Origin: Lentzea xinjiangensis
Lineage (GTDB): Bacteria; Actinomycetota; Actinomycetes; Mycobacteriales; Pseudonocardiaceae
Assembly: GCF_900110955.1 (NCBI RefSeq)
Contig: NZ_FOFR01000020.1
Coordinates: 93,787-157,786, forward strand
Direction: 5' to 3'
DNA: 64,000 nucleotides
The notes beneath the pieces were generated by a model that was not told where the DNA came from, did no database searches, and was given only the letters and a program-made list of their open reading frames with translations. This document shows, piece after piece, positions 7,523-16,881 of this stretch; the first letter of the stretch is position 1, and every line of letters starts with the position of its first letter. The position numbers and the translations under genes are program-made.

Positions 7523-10380
7523 CGCAGCACGTCGCGCACCCGTTCGAGCAGGTCGGACTCCGCGTACGGCTTGGTGATCAGCACCTCGTCGTCGAGGACC
7601 TCGTCGGTCGTGTACCCGGACATGTAGATCACCGCGGGCGCCGCGCCGGTCGAGCGGAGCAGCCGGACGAGCTCGGGACCGCCCATCTTCGGCATCACGA
7701 CGTCGGTGAGCACGAGGTCGATGGTGCTGCGGTGCGCCGTCGCGAGCTGGAGCGCCTCCTGCCCGTCACCCGCCTCGATCACCGCGTAGCCCGCGGTCTC
7801 CAGCGAGCGCCTGGTCATGATCCGCACCTGCGCGTCGTCCTCCACGAGCAGCACCGTGCCGACGCCCCGGTGCGAGGTGATGCGACGCGCGCACGGCGCT
7901 TCGGGGGTGCCGTCGCGCTCGTGCGGCACCGGCAGGTAGACGTCGACGGTCGTGCCCACGCCGAGTGCGCTGCGCACCTCGATCTGCCCGCCGGACTGCT
8001 GCACGATGCCGAACACCGTGGACAGGCCCAGACCGGTGCCCTTGCCGACCGGTTTGGTGGTGAAGTACGGCTCGAACACCTGCGCCTGCACGTCCGCGGG
8101 CATGCCCGTGCCGGTGTCCTGGACGCGCAGCACGACGTACGCGCCCGGCCGCACGCCCACGATCCTCCCGGTGTCGCCCGCGCCGAGGGTGGCGTTCGCG
8201 ATCGAGATCAGCAGCTTGCCGCCGTCGGGCATCGCGTCCCGGGAGTTGACGGCGAGGTTGAACACGATCTGCTCGACCTGGCCCGCGTCCGCCCACACCC
8301 GTGCGACGTCCCGCGGCAGGTGCATCTCCAGCTCGATGCGGTCGCCGACGAGCGTGCGCAGCATCGACCGGACCTTGGCCAGGTTCTCCCGCAGGTCGAG
8401 CGACTCCGGGTGCAGCACCTGCTGGCGGGTGAACGCGAGCAGCTGCCTGGTCAGGTTCGCGGCCCGTTCTCCGGCGTGCCGGATGTCCTCGATCGCCGCG
8501 CGCCGCGGGTCGTCCGGGAGAGTGCGCCGCAGCAGCATCTCGCTGTTGCCGTTCACGACCGTGAGGATGTTGTTGAAGTCGTGCGCGATGCCACCGGTCA
8601 GCCTGCCGATGGCCTCCATCTTCTGTGCGTGCCGTAGCTGCGCCTCTGTCTCGCCGACGCGTTCTTCGAGCCGTGCGCGCGCGTCCTTCAGTTCCTGCGT
8701 CAGCCGGATGCCGCGCAACGCGCTGCTGAGCTGTTGCTGCACGGCCTCGTAGATCCAGCCGGACGCCGGGCCCTCCTCGAAGATCACGTACCCGAGGTGG
8801 TCCTCGTCGGTGTGCAGCGGGGCGACCAGCGCGCTGAACGGCTCGGCCCGCCAGAACGGGTACGGCGTGAGGCTGGTGGTGGGGAACGGGGTGTCCGGCG
8901 GGGTCTTGAGCTCGTCGTTCTCGTAGCGGACGAGCACGCGCGCCGTGCCCGCGGTGTCGTACGCGATGACGTGGCAGCCGGGAATGCTCAGGCGGGGGAG
9001 TTCCTCGGTGAGGGCGTTCTTCAGCTCGTCGACGTCCCGTGAGGCGATGAGCCGTTGTCCTGCTTCACGGACCGTCTGGTCGTGGCGCTCGTGCGAGAGG
9101 TACTTGAAGCGTGCGTCCGTGGCGAAGGCATCACCCACGAGGAGCTGCACGCGCAGCCACAGGTTGTTGATGATCGTCGCGTCGCTGATCCGCGCCGTCA
9201 CGAACTGATGCAGGTCGAACAGCGGTGGCCACCACCGCTCCGGTTCGCCGCCCGCGCGCGCACTCGCGCGGATGTACTCGGCCAGCAGTTCGAGGAACTC
9301 CGCGCCCTCGACCTCGCCCCGCCCCGCCGCCATCAGCTCGACGATCAGCTTCTCGGCCCATCCGTCCGGCAGCCGGGCCGACAGCGGGCCGAGCGAGCTG
9401 CGCAGGTGGTCGGCCACCGTGGCCGCGGTCGCCGACTCGGTGGTCCTCAGCCGGCCGTGCGCGGGCGCGTGACCGCCCAGCCCCGTCGGCAGGCAGCCGC
9501 ACGACCGGCGCACGACCAGCTCGGTCGGCATCGTCTGCCGGTGCACCGCCGGCCGGCCCCCGACCAGTGCCAGCGCCAGTTCCGCTGCCCGGAAACCCAT
9601 CTCGCGAAACGGCGCCCGCACAGTGGTGAGGTCCTGCGTGCGGACGTTCGCGTGGTCGCCGTACCCGACGACGGCGACGTCCTCCGGCGTGCGCAGACCC
9701 AGCTCCTCCAACGCGGACACCACACCGATCGCGTAGTCGTCGTCGGCGGCGGCGATGGCGTCCGGCGGCTCCCCGAGCGAAGTGATCATCTCGCGCACCG
9801 CGTCGGCCGGTTCCCAGATGATCGAGCCGGGCACCGTGACGAGCGCCGGGTCGACCGGGATCCCGTGCCTGCGCAACGAATCCACGTACCCGTGGAACCG
9901 CTCCTGGGCCCCGGCATGGGTTTGCGGCCCCCCGACGAACGCGATCCGGCGCTTGCCGTGCACCTCGATGAGATGGTCAACGGCCTGTTCCATGCCGTTG
10001 CGGTTGTCCATGAGGATGGTTGGCCACTGGGCAAGGGGCGTCTCGACGCTCACGATGGGCATGGGCGCGTACCGCTTGACGTACTCGCGCATACCTTCAG
10101 GCCCGATGAGCTGCCCCACGCGCGTGGTCCACACGACGAGCGCATCGATCCGGTTCGGCGAAATGAGGTCGTACACCGTGTTGGCACGACGCTTGTGCGG
10201 GTCCGGGTGGTCGAGCTCGCTGCCCACGAAGCAGACGAGGTCGCACCCGAGGTGCTGAGCGCCGTCACTGACGCCACGCCACTGCTCACCCGCGAGCTCG
10301 ATGAGCGGGCCAGCGGTGATCATCCCGATGGTGGGACGTCGCCTCGCACTGCCGTTCGCCACAGAACCCCCGCTGCTCAA
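7510..10380 (-). CDS. hybrid sensor kinase: LacI-like sugar-binding domain, histidine kinase and receiver
   Basis: 956 residues. Residues 16-300 match the periplasmic-binding-protein fold of LacI/GalR regulators (IGMITAGPL, VVWTTRVGQL, DNRNGMEQAVDHL, VGYGDHANVRTQDLTTV) without the helix-turn-helix. A Cys cluster SCGCL follows at 293. A GAF-like region (about 430-555) and a coiled coil lead to HisKA with phospho-acceptor His600 in GGIAHDFNN, an HATPase domain (Asn712, DTGTGM at 755, GTGLGLS at 781) and a C-terminal receiver with Asp893. No signal peptide or membrane helix is seen, so it probably senses a cytoplasmic ligand. The partner may be the convergent single-domain regulator. Confidence 0.9.
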   Translation of the reverse strand: MSSGGSVANGSARRRPTIGMITAGPLIELAGEQWRGVSDGAQHLGCDLVCFVGSELDHPDPHKRRANTVYDLISPNRIDALVVWTTRVGQLIGPEGMREYVKRYAPMPIVSVETPLAQWPTILMDNRNGMEQAVDHLIEVHGKRRIAFVGGPQTHAGAQERFHGYVDSLRRHGIPVDPALVTVPGSIIWEPADAVREMITSLGEPPDAIAAADDDYAIGVVSALEELGLRTPEDVAVVGYGDHANVRTQDLTTVRAPFREMGFRAAELALALVGGRPAVHRQTMPTELVVRRSCGCLPTGLGGHAPAHGRLRTTESATAATVADHLRSSLGPLSARLPDGWAEKLIVELMAAGRGEVEGAEFLELLAEYIRASARAGGEPERWWPPLFDLHQFVTARISDATIINNLWLRVQLLVGDAFATDARFKYLSHERHDQTVREAGQRLIASRDVDELKNALTEELPRLSIPGCHVIAYDTAGTARVLVRYENDELKTPPDTPFPTTSLTPYPFWRAEPFSALVAPLHTDEDHLGYVIFEEGPASGWIYEAVQQQLSSALRGIRLTQELKDARARLEERVGETEAQLRHAQKMEAIGRLTGGIAHDFNNILTVVNGNSEMLLRRTLPDDPRRAAIEDIRHAGERAANLTRQLLAFTRQQVLHPESLDLRENLAKVRSMLRTLVGDRIELEMHLPRDVARVWADAGQVEQIVFNLAVNSRDAMPDGGKLLISIANATLGAGDTGRIVGVRPGAYVVLRVQDTGTGMPADVQAQVFEPYFTTKPVGKGTGLGLSTVFGIVQQSGGQIEVRSALGVGTTVDVYLPVPHERDGTPEAPCARRITSHRGVGTVLLVEDDAQVRIMTRRSLETAGYAVIEAGDGQEALQLATAHRSTIDLVLTDVVMPKMGGPELVRLLRSTGAAPAVIYMSGYTTDEVLDDEVLITKPYAESDLLERVRDVLRQDA

Positions 10381-10440
10381 CGCAATTCGGGATGATACGC
10401 GGTGTCGAGGGGAAAGCCCGCCGTGCTACCGGGGTGATTG

Positions 10441-11806
10441 GTGAACGCTGTACTGGACGGTCTGGCCGCGAACCCCGCCCTGCCTCCCCGGTTGGCCGAC
10501 CGCCTGGCCGCCGTGCCCGGGGTGGCCCGCGAACTGGCCTGTCGCCCCGATCTGACGGCGGCGCAGGTGCGGGCGCTGCTGGCGCTGGACGACTGCGCGG
10601 TGGTGGCCGAGCTGCTGCACCGGGGCCGGGTCGCCCCCGCGGACGTGCCGGCCGCGAACCCGCGGGCCGCGCTGGTGCTGACCGGGCACCCGGACTGCGA
10701 TCCCGCTCTGGTCCGCACCCTCGCCGCGCACCCGGACCCCGACGTCCGGGCCCAGCTTCCCGGGGCCGCCCGTTCGCTGCCTCCGGACGTGCTGGAAGAG
10801 CTGCTGCTCGATCCCGCGACGGCCGTCGAAGTCGTGCTGCACCACGCCTTGCCCCCCCTCGGCGGCCGGCTCGCTGAGCCGGCATCCGTGCCGGGAGGTG
10901 CGCGAAGCGTTGGCGGCCAGCCCTTTCACGCCTCCCGCCATCCTTTCGCGGATGAGCTCCGAGGCCGCGCTCGCCCGCGCACTGGCGTCGAACCCCGCCA
11001 CACCCGCCCCGGTCGCCGCCGGCCTGATGCGCCACCACAGCGCCCGCCACTGCCTGGCCGCGCGCACGGACCTGCCCGCGGACCTCTACGAACAGCTCGC
11101 CTCGGAGGTCGAGCCCGGCGTTCTCGCGCGGCTGGCCCGCAACCCCGCCGTTCCCGGGCACGTCCTGCGCAGGCTCACCGGAACCCGCGCGCTGCGCCAG
11201 GAACTCCTGCGCACCCCGGCGCTCCCGCTGGACCTGCTCGCCGACGTGGCCGCGACCGCACACCCCGGCCGCTTCCCGGTGCCGCGCATCGCTTCCGCCA
11301 CGCGGGCCGAGCTCCGGACGCTGGCCGAGTCCGGCACGACGCCCGTGCGCAGGCTGGTGGCGGCCCACCCCGGCCTGCCGCCGGACCTGGTCGAGAGGTT
11401 CGTCGCGGACGCCGATCCCGGCGTGGCCGGGGCCGTGGCGCCGACCCCGCAGGTGCCCGCCGACCGGCTGCGCGAGCTCGTCCCGCGGCACGGCCCCCGG
11501 CTGTGCCCGCGGGTGGCGCTGAACCCTTCCTGCCCACCGGAGTTGTTGCACCACATGGCTTTGTGCGTTTCGTCGTCGGCGGAGACGTACCGCGCGATCG
11601 CGCGGCATCCCGGCGCACGGGGCGAGACGTTGTTGCTGTGCCTGGGAGACGCGCAGGCCCGGCACCTGGCCGCGGCGCACCCGAACCTGCCGGTGGAGAC
11701 GATCCTCGAGTTGCTGGGCAGTGAGTTCACGGCGGGGCCCGCGGCGGCCAACCCGTCGTTGCCGGTGCACGTGATGGAGGAGCTGGTCGACAGGAGCGGA
11801 GCGTGA
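10441..11806 (+). pseudogene. leucine-rich-repeat-variant protein, split by a +1 frameshift in a C7 run
   Basis: Two frames carry one repeat protein. From the GTG at 10441 to about 10858 it reads ANPALPPRLADRL and DPDVRAQLP; after that the next frame continues the same pattern from RHPCREVREALAASPFTPP to the TGA at 11806. The switch falls in seven C residues (10852-10858). With six, the gene is a single 454-residue ORF of about 24-residue helical repeats (LArNPxxPxxVLxxL), typical of LRV proteins. The cause may be sequencing error, a real mutation, slippage or phase variation. Unshifted, frame 1 would run out of phase to 11724. Function unknown; LRV solenoids bind protein. Confidence 0.8.
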
Positions 11807-11891
11807 AGTCGTTGGCGCGGACCAAGCCGCGAAGCGCATGAGCGCCAAGGCGCACCGCTCGACCTCCGGTGCTCCTCCCCGCAGAAGCAGA

Positions 11892-11921
11892 ACGGCCCCC
11901 GAGCCGAAGCTCGGAGGCCGT
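11892..11921. terminator. bidirectional terminator between the LRV gene and pgl
   Basis: 13-base arms with one central mismatch (11892-11904 and 11909-11921) close on a CGAA loop, between convergent genes and 13 bases beyond the pgl stop. It would end the long minus-strand pentose-phosphate operon. Confidence 0.8.
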
Positions 11922-11933
11922 CCCGTTGTCACC

Positions 11934-12713
11934 TCAAGCCAGCGGTGGCTTGAACAAAGCCGGAACCTTCGACGCGGCCGCCGTGTCCAGCAGCCACAAC
12001 GTCCGCCGCCGCCCGGTGGCGCCGGCGGCGGGTAGCTGCACCTCACCCGTGCCGGTCAGCGCCATGGCCACCGCGGCGGCCTTGGCCTCACCGGTGGTCA
12101 TCAGCCAGACCTCCTGCGCGCGCCGCACCGACGACAACGTCAGCGACACGCGCGTGGGCGGCGGCTTCGGGCAGTTCCGCACCGCGACGACGGTGCGCTC
12201 CTTCTCGTACACCGCGGGAGAAGCCGGGAACACCGACGCCACGTGCCCCTCCTCGCCGACGCCCAGCAGGCACACGTCGAACGTCGGCACGTCGCCGTGG
12301 TCCTCCGGGCGGGCCAGGGAGGCCAGCACGTCGGCGTAGGCCGAGGCGGCGGCCTCGGGGTCGTCGCCGAACTTGCCGTCCGACGGCTCCATCACGTGCA
12401 CGCGGGCGGGATCCACCGGCACGTGGTCCAGCAGCGCCGCGCGGGCCTGGGTCTCGTTGCGCTCCGGGTGCCCGGACGGCAGGAAGCGCTCGTCGCCCCA
12501 GAACAGGTCGACGCGGGACCAGTCCACGGCGTCGCGGGCGCCGTTGCGGTTCAGGTGTTCCAGGACCGCGGTGCCGGTGCGGCCGCCGGTCAGCACGACC
12601 GACGCGGAGCCGCGGGCGGCCTGGGCGTCGACCATGCGGGTCACCAGGCGGGCCGCCGCGGCGGCGGCCAGGAGGTCGCCGTCGCGGTGGACCACTACTT
12701 GCGCGTTGCTCAC
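11934..12713 (-). CDS. pgl: 6-phosphogluconolactonase
   Basis: 259 residues (DevB type). It hydrolyses 6-phosphogluconolactone to 6-phosphogluconate, the second oxidative step of the pentose phosphate pathway. Diagnostic motifs are VLTGGRTG, DLFWGDERFLPSGHPERN and LLGVGEEGHVASVFP. The GTG start overlaps the opcA stop by 4 bases (GTGA), so it is coupled to opcA. It is the last gene of the tkt-tal-pgi-zwf-opcA-pgl operon and is followed by a strong hairpin. Confidence 0.96.
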   Translation of the reverse strand: MSNAQVVVHRDGDLLAAAAAARLVTRMVDAQAARGSASVVLTGGRTGTAVLEHLNRNGARDAVDWSRVDLFWGDERFLPSGHPERNETQARAALLDHVPVDPARVHVMEPSDGKFGDDPEAAASAYADVLASLARPEDHGDVPTFDVCLLGVGEEGHVASVFPASPAVYEKERTVVAVRNCPKPPPTRVSLTLSSVRRAQEVWLMTTGEAKAAAVAMALTGTGEVQLPAAGATGRRRTLWLLDTAAASKVPALFKPPLA

Positions 12714-13735
12714 GAACTCGCCTTCGCCTTGGACTTCTTCACCGGCGCCGCCTTGCCGTTGGCCGGCTCCGCGGCCTCCGCGGCGGGCTCCTCCGCGGGC
12801 TTCGCGGACGGCACGCGACCCTTCGAGACCTTCGACAGCGACTTCAGCGCGGCCGCGTAGACCTCGTCCGGGTCGAGCCTGCGCAGCTCCTCCGCGAGGC
12901 AGTCGCGCACCGAACGGCGTTGCAGCGCCACCCGGCGCGACGGCTGGCCCGGCTGCGACAGCGTGCCCACCTTGCCGTCCGGGCGGTGCAGGTCGACGTC
13001 ACCGGACGCACGGCCAAGGCGGACCTGGACGATGCCCTCGCCGGTGGTCGCCTTGAAGCGCTTGGCCGGCACCTTCAGCCTGTCGGTCAGCCACGCGGCC
13101 AGCAGGTCGGTGGACGGCGAGTCGGCCTCGCCGGTGACCTCGGCCTCGACGATCTTCTCGTAGGGCGGCAGGTCCAGCGACGCCGAGAGCATGGCGCGCC
13201 ACAGCGTCAGACGCGTCCACGCCAGATCGGTGTCACCTGGCGCGTAGTGCGCCCGGCGCGTCTCCAGGGCCTTGATCGGGTTCTTCTCGGCGGCCGCGTC
13301 GGTGATGCGGCGCTGCGCGAGCTGGCCGATCGGGTCCTTGGACGGCGACACCGGCGCGTCGAACGGCCACCACGCCACGACCGGGGTGTCCGGCAGCAGC
13401 AGCGGGACCACGCAGGACGCGCCTTCCTTGGCGAGCTCGCCGTAGAGCCGCAGGACCACGACCTCGGACGCGCCCGCGTCACCGCCGACGCGGATCTGCG
13501 CGTCCAGGCGCGGGGCGGCCTGCCGGGCACCGCGGGCCACGACGATCACGCGGCACGGGTGCTCGCGCGAGGCGTCGTTGGCCGCGTCGATCGCGGCGTC
13601 GGTGCGCTGGCCGTCCTCGGTCACGATGACCAGGGTCAGCACGCGGCCGAGGGTGGTCGCGCCACCCTCGTCCCGCAGCCTCACCAGGCGCGAGTTGATC
13701 TGGGACGTGGTGGTCGAGGGCAGGTCGATGATCAC
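12710..13735 (-). CDS. opcA: glucose-6-phosphate dehydrogenase assembly protein OpcA
   Basis: 341 residues. OpcA is an accessory protein that promotes assembly and activity of glucose-6-phosphate dehydrogenase in cyanobacteria and actinobacteria. The N-terminus VIIDLPSTTTSQINSRL, the central VVPLLLPDTPVVAWWPFDAP and QLAQRRITDA are family features; the C-terminus is a Lys/Ala-rich tail (about 310-341). The GTG at 13735 has GGAGG 5 bases upstream and overlaps the zwf stop, so a longer frame reading back through zwf is not used. Confidence 0.95.
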   Translation of the reverse strand: MIIDLPSTTTSQINSRLVRLRDEGGATTLGRVLTLVIVTEDGQRTDAAIDAANDASREHPCRVIVVARGARQAAPRLDAQIRVGGDAGASEVVVLRLYGELAKEGASCVVPLLLPDTPVVAWWPFDAPVSPSKDPIGQLAQRRITDAAAEKNPIKALETRRAHYAPGDTDLAWTRLTLWRAMLSASLDLPPYEKIVEAEVTGEADSPSTDLLAAWLTDRLKVPAKRFKATTGEGIVQVRLGRASGDVDLHRPDGKVGTLSQPGQPSRRVALQRRSVRDCLAEELRRLDPDEVYAAALKSLSKVSKGRVPSAKPAEEPAAEAAEPANGKAAPVKKSKAKASS

Positions 13736-15273
13736 GGACGCCTCCAGTGCCTTCCGGTCCTGGCGGTCATCGCGTCCGCCGACGGCGGTCCCCAGGTTCC
13801 AGCCTTGTACTTCTCGAGCGCGGGTTCGTCCTTGCGCGCCCAGAACTCCAGCACCGGGTCGAGGATCTCCCAGGAGAGCTCGACCTCGTCGTTCTTCGGG
13901 AACAGCGACGGCTCCCCGAGCAGCACGTCCAGCAGCAGCCGCTCGTAGGCCTCCGGCGACGACTCGGTGAACGAGTGGCCGTAGCCGAAGTCCATCGTGA
14001 CGTCGCGGACCTCCATCGTGTTGCCCGGCACCTTCGACCCGAACCGGATCGTCACGCCCTCGTCCGGCTGCACGCGCACGACGAGCGCGTTCTGGCCGAG
14101 CTCCTCGGTCGCGGTGTCGTCGAACGGCAGGTGCGGCGCCCGCTTGAACACGACGGCCACCTCGGTGACGCGGCGGCCCAGGCGCTTGCCGGTGCGCAGG
14201 TAGAACGGCACGCCCGCCCAGCGCCGGGTGTTGACCTCGCAGGTGATCGCGCCGAACGTCTCGGTCTTCGACTCGGGCGAGAAGCCGCCCTCCTCGAGCA
14301 GGCCGGGCACCTTCTGGCCGCCCTGCCAGCCGCCGGTGTACTGGCCGCGCGCGGTGGTCTCCTCGAACGGCTCCGCCGGACGCGTCGCCGAGAGGATCTT
14401 CACCTTCTCCGCCCGCAGGTCCGCGGGCTTGAAGGAGACGGGCTCCTCCATCGCGATCAGCGCGAGCAGCTGCAGCAGGTGGTTCTGGATGACGTCGCGC
14501 GTCGCGCCGATGCCGTCGTAGTAGCCGGCCCGGCCACCGAGACCGATGTCCTCGGCCATGGTGATCTGCACGTGGTCGACGTAGTTCGAGTTCCAGATGG
14601 GTTCGTAGAGCTGGTTCGCGAACCGCAGCGCCAGGATGTTCTGCACGGTCTCCTTGCCGAGGTAGTGGTCGATGCGGAACACCGACTCCTCGGGGAAGAC
14701 CTCGTTGACCGTGCGGTTGAGCTCCTTGGCCGAGGCGAGGTCGTGGCCGAACGGCTTCTCGATGACGACCCGGCGCCACTGGTCGCCCTGCGCCTGCGCC
14801 AGGCCCGCGCGCTTGAGCTGGTTGATCACCGTCGGGAACGCGCCCGGCGGGATCGACAGGTAGAACGCGTGGTTGCCGCCCGTGCCGCGCTCGGAGTCGA
14901 GCGCGGCGAGGCACGAGGCCAGGTTGTCGAACGCCTCGTCGTCGTCGAACGTGCCCTGCACGAACCGGATGCCCTCGGCGAGCTGCGCCCAGACCGCCTC
15001 GTTGAACGGCGTCCGCGCGTGCTCCTTGACCGCGTCGTGGACGACCTTCATGAAGTCCTGGTCCGCCCAGTCGCGGCGGGCGAAGCCCACCAGGCCGAAG
15101 CCCGGCGGCAGCAGACCCCGGTTCGCGAGGTCGTAGATCGCGGGCATCAGCTTCTTGCGCGACAGGTCACCGGTCACGCCGAAGATGACCAGCGCGCTGG
15201 GGCCCGCGATGCGGGGCAGGCGCTTGTCGCGCGCGTCCCGCAGCGGGTTGCGCCACTTGCCGGATGTGGTCAC
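13732..15273 (-). CDS. zwf: glucose-6-phosphate 1-dehydrogenase
   Basis: 513 residues. It oxidises glucose 6-phosphate to 6-phosphogluconolactone and produces NADPH. The dinucleotide-binding motif VIFGVTGDLSRKKL lies near residue 30. The substrate and catalytic motif RIDHYLGKETVQN (with the conserved His-Tyr-Leu-Gly-Lys) is central, and IEKPFGHDL is also conserved. The GTG at 15273 has AGGAGG 7 bases upstream and overlaps the pgi stop by 4 bases. Its stop overlaps opcA, whose product is needed for its full activity. Confidence 0.97.
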   Translation of the reverse strand: MTTSGKWRNPLRDARDKRLPRIAGPSALVIFGVTGDLSRKKLMPAIYDLANRGLLPPGFGLVGFARRDWADQDFMKVVHDAVKEHARTPFNEAVWAQLAEGIRFVQGTFDDDEAFDNLASCLAALDSERGTGGNHAFYLSIPPGAFPTVINQLKRAGLAQAQGDQWRRVVIEKPFGHDLASAKELNRTVNEVFPEESVFRIDHYLGKETVQNILALRFANQLYEPIWNSNYVDHVQITMAEDIGLGGRAGYYDGIGATRDVIQNHLLQLLALIAMEEPVSFKPADLRAEKVKILSATRPAEPFEETTARGQYTGGWQGGQKVPGLLEEGGFSPESKTETFGAITCEVNTRRWAGVPFYLRTGKRLGRRVTEVAVVFKRAPHLPFDDTATEELGQNALVVRVQPDEGVTIRFGSKVPGNTMEVRDVTMDFGYGHSFTESSPEAYERLLLDVLLGEPSLFPKNDEVELSWEILDPVLEFWARKDEPALEKYKAGTWGPPSADAMTARTGRHWRRP

Positions 15274-16874
15274 GAGCCGTCCTCCTGGACTGCCTCGACG
15301 AGCTGGGCCAGACCTGCGATCCGGTCCTGCAGGTGCAGCCGCAGCACCGGCCGGCCGTGCTCGGCCAGCACCTGACCGTCGCCGAGCGCCTGCGCGAGCT
15401 GGAGCTGCGCGAGCGTGTAGGGACGGCCGGGCACCTCCAGGTCGTCGCCGGACTCGCCGGTGATCTGGATGAACACGCCGTTCTGGTGACCGCCCTTGTG
15501 GTACTGGCCGGTCGAGTGCAGGAACCGCGGACCCCAGCCGAACGTGGTCTGCAGGTGCGTCCGCTTCGCGATCTCCGCGCGGAGCAACGCGAACGACGCG
15601 TCGTCGATCCTGTCCAGGTACGCCTGAACCGAGATGTAGCCGTGCTCGGGCGCCACCTCGACCAGCGCCGCGAGCGCTTCCGCGACGGTGTGCACCTCGC
15701 GCGGCGCCCAGCCGGTGCCGTGGCCCTCGACCGGACCGTCCACGAAGGACGGCGCGGTGGCCGCGACCGCCGGAGCGTCGAGCAGGGCGCGAGCGGCCTT
15801 CTTCGCGGCCTCGACGTCGGGCTGGTCGAACGGGTTGATGCCGAGCACCCGGCCGACGAGCGCGGTCGCGTACTCCCACAGCAGGAACTGCGCGCCCAGC
15901 TTGCCCTCGACCGCGACGTTCGCCGACCCGGTGGCCGGTCCGATGGCGACGGTCGTCGCGTCGGAGCGCGCGTTCACGAAGCCCTCGGCGCCGGGGCCCT
16001 CGACGACGACCGGCAGCAGGCCGGTGCCGTTCTTGCCGGTGGACTCGGCGATGAGCTGCTCGGCCCAGTCGCCGAACCCGGCGATGCCGGAGCCGGTGTC
16101 GGCGAACACGATCTTCTCCGCGCCGTTCGCGTGCGCGGCGCCGAAGATGGCCGCGAGCTGGACGGCGGGGTTGTCGGGCGAGTCCTGCGACAGGACCTCG
16201 GCGGCCTCCGCCGCGTCGTCGAGGAGCGACTCGACGTCGGCGCCCGCGAGGTAGGACGGCACCAGGCCGAACGCGGTCAGCGCCGAGTAGCGCCCGCCCA
16301 CGTTCGGGTCGGCCAGGAACACCTTGCGGTAGCCCGCCTCCTCGGACGCCGACTGCAGGGGCGAACCGGGGTCGGTGACCACCACGATGCGCGACGCGGC
16401 GTCGATGCCCGCGTCGGCGAAGGCCTTCTCGAAGATGCGCCGGTGGCTGTCGGTCTCGACGGTGCCACCGGACTTGGACGACACCACGATCACCGTGCGC
16501 TCGAGGTCACCGGCGAGCGCGTCGGCGACCTGGGCGGGATCGGTGGTGTCCAGCACGACCAGGGGGACGTTCTGCGTCCGCGTGATCACCTCGGGGGCCA
16601 GCGAGGAGCCGCCCATCCCGGCGAGCACGACGCGGTCGACGCCCTCGGCGTGCAGCTGCTCGCGCAGAGCCTTCAGCTCTCCGAGCAGCGGGCGGGAGGT
16701 CTCGTGCAACGTCGTCCACGAGAGGCGGATGCTCGCCTCGGACTCGGCTTCCGGCCCCCACAGGGTCGGGTCCTGCGCGGTCAGCTTGCTCGGCACCGAA
16801 TCCGCGACCAGGTCAGCAGCGATCGTGCTGACCTGGTCGGCGTTCGGTGACCTCACGATGTCGACGGAGGTCAC
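15270..16874 (-). CDS. pgi: glucose-6-phosphate isomerase
   Basis: 534 residues. It interconverts glucose 6-phosphate and fructose 6-phosphate, linking glycolysis to the pentose phosphate genes around it. Sugar-phosphate isomerase (SIS) motifs include GMGGSSLAPEV, VVSSKSGGTVET and DPNVGGRYSALTAFGLVP; the later ...GKNGTGLLPVV and FGWGPRFLHSTGQYHKGG carry catalytic-region residues. The GTG at 16874 lies 7 bases after the tal stop. Finding pgi between tal and zwf is usual in several actinobacterial families. Confidence 0.94.
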   Translation of the reverse strand: MTSVDIVRSPNADQVSTIAADLVADSVPSKLTAQDPTLWGPEAESEASIRLSWTTLHETSRPLLGELKALREQLHAEGVDRVVLAGMGGSSLAPEVITRTQNVPLVVLDTTDPAQVADALAGDLERTVIVVSSKSGGTVETDSHRRIFEKAFADAGIDAASRIVVVTDPGSPLQSASEEAGYRKVFLADPNVGGRYSALTAFGLVPSYLAGADVESLLDDAAEAAEVLSQDSPDNPAVQLAAIFGAAHANGAEKIVFADTGSGIAGFGDWAEQLIAESTGKNGTGLLPVVVEGPGAEGFVNARSDATTVAIGPATGSANVAVEGKLGAQFLLWEYATALVGRVLGINPFDQPDVEAAKKAARALLDAPAVAATAPSFVDGPVEGHGTGWAPREVHTVAEALAALVEVAPEHGYISVQAYLDRIDDASFALLRAEIAKRTHLQTTFGWGPRFLHSTGQYHKGGHQNGVFIQITGESGDDLEVPGRPYTLAQLQLAQALGDGQVLAEHGRPVLRLHLQDRIAGLAQLVEAVQEDGS

Positions 16875-16881
16875 TTCGTGA

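Noticed and set aside
13736..14914. Extension of opcA upstream through zwf in the same frame
   Set aside because: The sequence is out of frame for zwf and has no recognisable domain; the GTG at 13735 has its own ribosome site.
15270..16850. Plus-strand frames opposite pgi, zwf and tkt
   Set aside because: Low-complexity Arg/Val/Leu/Asp shadows without family motifs.
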